From NCBI RefSeq assembly GCF_001418565.1, contig NZ_LIQQ01000009.1, positions 1 through 64,000 on the forward strand: a stretch of DNA of 64,000 nucleotides. The letters are read 5' to 3'. Numbering within the stretch: position 1 is the stretch's first letter; every line of letters starts with the position of its first letter. This DNA comes from Streptomyces graminilatus (lineage in GTDB: Bacteria; Actinomycetota; Actinomycetes; Streptomycetales; Streptomycetaceae). Below, one piece after another: positions 63,401 to 64,000 of this stretch. A program made the translations under genes and the position numbers. Below the pieces are notes generated by a model. It made no database searches. It saw nothing but the letters and a program-made list of their open reading frames with translations, and had not been told where the DNA came from.

Positions 63401-64000
63401 GGAATGCAACGAGAAGGCCGCAGCCGTCGCCCGTGGCAACGTCATCCGGGACGGTGTGTCCACCCTGCTGCTTGCCTACCTGGGTGGCGCGATGGGTCGG
63501 GGAACACCCTGCAATAGTTTCGTATCCGGCACTCAGGTCCTCATGGCCGACGGCACCGCCAAACCTATCGAGGACGTGAGGACCGGAGACAAGATCCTCG
63601 CCACAGACCCCAAGACCGGCCGCACCACAGTCAAGACGGTCACCGCCGAGATCACCGGCAAGGGTCTGAAGAACCTGGTCAAGATCACGCTGTCCATCGA
63701 GGCCAACGGCAAGAAGCTGACCGCTTCGGTCACCGCGACGGACGGACATCCCTTCTGGGTCCCGGAGCTCGGTGAATGGGTCGCCGCCACCGACTTGGCC
63801 GTCGGCGAACAACTCCACCCGTCCACTGGGGCCACGGTCCGGATCACCGCAGTGCAGCGATGGGCTCAGCCAGCCACGGTGCATAACCTCACCGTCGCCG
63901 ACATTCACACGTACTATGTGCTGGCGGGGACTACGCCGGTATTGGTGCACAATGACGGTGGCGATGATTTCAGCCGGTCGATGAATAAGGCTTTGGAATG
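57408..64000 (+). CDS. Giant secreted RHS-repeat protein with Hint (pretoxin) domain, cut by window end
   Basis: At least 2197 residues from ATG 57408, which follows GGAGGAAG; the frame is still open at 64000. A basic N-terminus and hydrophobic stretch (VAMATATVLTATLLQASG) form a signal peptide. Near 250-310 the SpvB/TcdB-like start MPVPKVPGGLTPKVGLSYSS marks entry to the toxin-complex-like shell. YD-repeat motifs (TYDGLGRPTEV, YDALGRTTKVW, SYDQAGNVL and others) run to about 1800. The core end LGAREYDSATGRFLSVDP follows at about 1820-1837. After a Cys-containing linker, a Hint domain begins at Cys 2035 (CNSFVSGTQVLMADG), with TDGHPFWV and ends VLVHN. In polymorphic toxins RHS cores encapsulate, and Hint domains release, a variable C-terminal toxin; that toxin and any immunity gene lie just past the window. 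Confidence 0.9.
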   Translation, partial: MKTMKTRTRARTGRPWRRVAMATATVLTATLLQASGVPAVAQGWVKPGLPQAESPVAGGPAGKAVPRRVTKGPRTPAKAPAAAWPKATAVTVTLSQRATRVKGLPLTLDTGVERSNDAAGGSYTVGALSRAAARRTGVDGPVFTVTPRQGGAQRGGQVRAGLDYSSFAGLYGGGYASRLTLVQLPACALTTPQKQQCRTTRPVETVNDTDRKTLTAKSVALRAGTATVLAAAASAGGDKGDYKATSLSASSTWSTDQSSGSFAWSYDMPVPKVPGGLTPKVGLSYSSGGVDGRTGNTNNQASWVGDGFDLSPGFIERSYKGCEEDGATNAGGNKPGDLCWAYDNATMSLNGSGGELVPNGTNSWKLQNDDGTKIDRIYGSTSDVRSNGARNDEYWRVTTPDGTRYFFGYNRLPGWASGNETTDSAWTVPVFGNNTGEPCNASTFAASWCQQGWRWNLDYVVDRHGNATAYYYDKESNSYGRNLKAADDTPYVRGGTLDRIEYGLKSTAMYSAKALAKVDFTNSERCIPDSSTTCSSISTGAQYWYDTPWDLNCEAATDCDNGRFSPAFFTRKRLTGVTTQVLVSGAYSKVDAWKLTHRWGTADTDYQLLLDSIQHTGYDGTDSITLPKVTLAYTQLANRLDKIGDGYAPYIKSRLSSVADESGGQIDVGYSAPVCDAAALPVPETNTTRCFPQYIGGSSTDDPDRQWFNKYVVNTVTSTDRTGGSPDQVTMYDYLDGAAWHYDDDDGMTKEKSKTWSQWRGYGHVRVRTGGQGGASAMKSQTDSYFLRGMDGDRKTSSGGTKSVSVSLDPGEGDPITDHESQAGFAYKTVTYSAPGGKVLSKSVTRPWYQQTAKKVRTWGTVTANFTGTASSRSWTSLDDGAGAKWRTTSGSDTHDPATGLVTQSEDLGDTATAADDQCTRTTYVSGGVPVDAPVRVETVAKACDATTSRPADVMSDVRSAYDGGAYGAAPTKGDVTRTAKLKKYSGSSAVYLESTSTYDGYGRALTTTDLTADVTVTSAGVLTRTARGDGRTTTTAYLPTTGFSTSSTVTTPPATPGDSATTQTSTTAFDTLRGLPLTETDTNGKATTYAYDALGRTTKVWQADRTTNQTPSFEFGYTVTDGKPVVVSTRTIGNSGAQDTSYAFYDGFLRARQTQVPGPSGGTLLADTFYDERGLTAKEFATYYTDTTAPSTTLFKPENALSVETQNRYTYDGLGRPTEVRQIAGNGDGGAVLNTTKTIYGGDRTTVIPPVGGTAQTTVTDARGLTTEVRLLHSRDADAAYDTTSYGYSPRGEQTRVTDPAGNVWTWTYDLMGRLTDTTDPDKGASHSEYDDRSLVTSTKDARGTVLAALYDGLGRRTELRDTSPTGTLRAKWVYDTISGAEGQLASSSRFSGGQEYRSSIVAYDRLYRPLRTSVTIPSAEGALAGTYLSATTYNAAGTVQGVGYPKAGDLAANTVTYTYEDGTLRPIGVSGPLNLTGSTSYSLTGKPLQYSLAANGGKTTYETNTYQWGTQRLATSRVDRQDVNGVDQFNTYSYDQAGNVLSVSDTSRSGTDNQCFGYDHLGRVAEAWAQSTTGCATAPTTGVLGGPAPYWSSYTYDKVGNRLTETQHGTTTGAPDTNRSYHYPDPGAVQPHTLGSVDTTTGTVKSTDSFTYDVAGNTHTRLLGNGTSQTLDWDAEGHLTKVTQPVEGGSDKVTDYLYDADGNRLIGRTPTETTLYLGATEITLAKGATAAKGTRYFDLGGGHQAVQANDGTISFTLADHHGTAQLSVNATTQALTQRRTLPFGGLRGTVPTTWTGTRGFVGGTTDTATGLTHLGAREYDSATGRFLSVDPVFTAGDPQQMNGYTYANNNPLTYSDPAGTEIGSKPNSCQYDVKFCSKHEQQEVGYDAKTGTSDYHRGNIYKRAQAAKKNWVAVYTPVTNDIDKMADDFWQPRMNGEATDDFWYNPIYENSQKGQEGTACYGREGCRQAFLYVFHGGEDVAKAKEIAATYCVYHAEECNEKAAAVARGNVIRDGVSTLLLAYLGGAMGRGTPCNSFVSGTQVLMADGTAKPIEDVRTGDKILATDPKTGRTTVKTVTAEITGKGLKNLVKITLSIEANGKKLTASVTATDGHPFWVPELGEWVAATDLAVGEQLHPSTGATVRITAVQRWAQPATVHNLTVADIHTYYVLAGTTPVLVHNDGGDDFSRSMNKALE

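Overview
The window looks like chromosomal DNA from a Streptomyces or a very close relative. G+C is high, GTG and TTG starts are frequent, and the family content is typical: DUF397 genes, NB-ARC/TPR regulators, a DUF6112 conjugation gene and a secreted LamG/RHS gene pair. No rRNA, CRISPR array or complete tRNA was found.

Layout. (1) 1-2883, minus strand: the end of a conjugation (type IV secretion-like) module with a VirB6/TrbL-like channel protein, a VirB8-like single-pass protein, a DUF6112 small membrane protein and a lysozyme/NlpC-P60 wall hydrolase. (2) 3463-27970: a defence island. A beta-class DNA methyltransferase lies at its left edge and a DUF5655/NucS-like nuclease at its right edge. 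Between them, bounded by 213-bp direct repeats about 91% identical, are a DEDD-exonuclease-like gene and a tightly coupled plus-strand operon: Ser/Thr kinase, SNF2-type helicase, an 1844-residue adenine methylase, a 2248-residue helicase/DUF1998 protein and a RelE-like/UvrD fusion. A convergent Mrr-like nuclease gene follows. The four large genes overlap by 4 bp at each junction. Helicase, methylase and helicase+DUF1998 in that order resemble class 1 DISARM with DrmA and DrmB fused, but no PLD nuclease is present and a kinase and a RelE-UvrD protein are added. This is the best candidate in the window for an undescribed or variant defence system. (3) 28275-32638: a GHKL ATPase fused to a Shedu-like nuclease, and divergent from it an HNH protein coupled to a membrane protein. 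(4) 33012-41313: three NB-ARC/TPR (NLR-like) proteins, two paired with DUF397 genes. Those two DUF397 genes contain poly-C tracts of 10 (in frame) and 11 (out of frame), which suggests phase variation. (5) 41310-43627: a CDP-glycerol-transferase-like gene and a small membrane-anchored gene.

At 44005-44050 the 3' half of a tRNA-Thr(CGU) gene is followed by an intrinsic terminator. This is the expected right end of an element integrated in that tRNA. I infer that everything to its left, conjugation module and defence genes together, belongs to one integrated mobile element whose left end and integrase lie outside the window. The join region is littered with gene remnants (RHS, integrase-like, frameshifted ABC transporter).

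Right of the join (44.1-64 kb) the DNA looks like ordinary chromosome: a decayed ABC transporter with its membrane protein and winged-helix regulator, an ABC-exporter fragment, an RraA-family gene, a BNR-repeat fragment, a MacB/FtsX-type ABC transporter, a secreted LamG protein carrying a 12-bp tandem repeat, and a giant secreted RHS protein that ends in a Hint (pretoxin) domain where the window stops.
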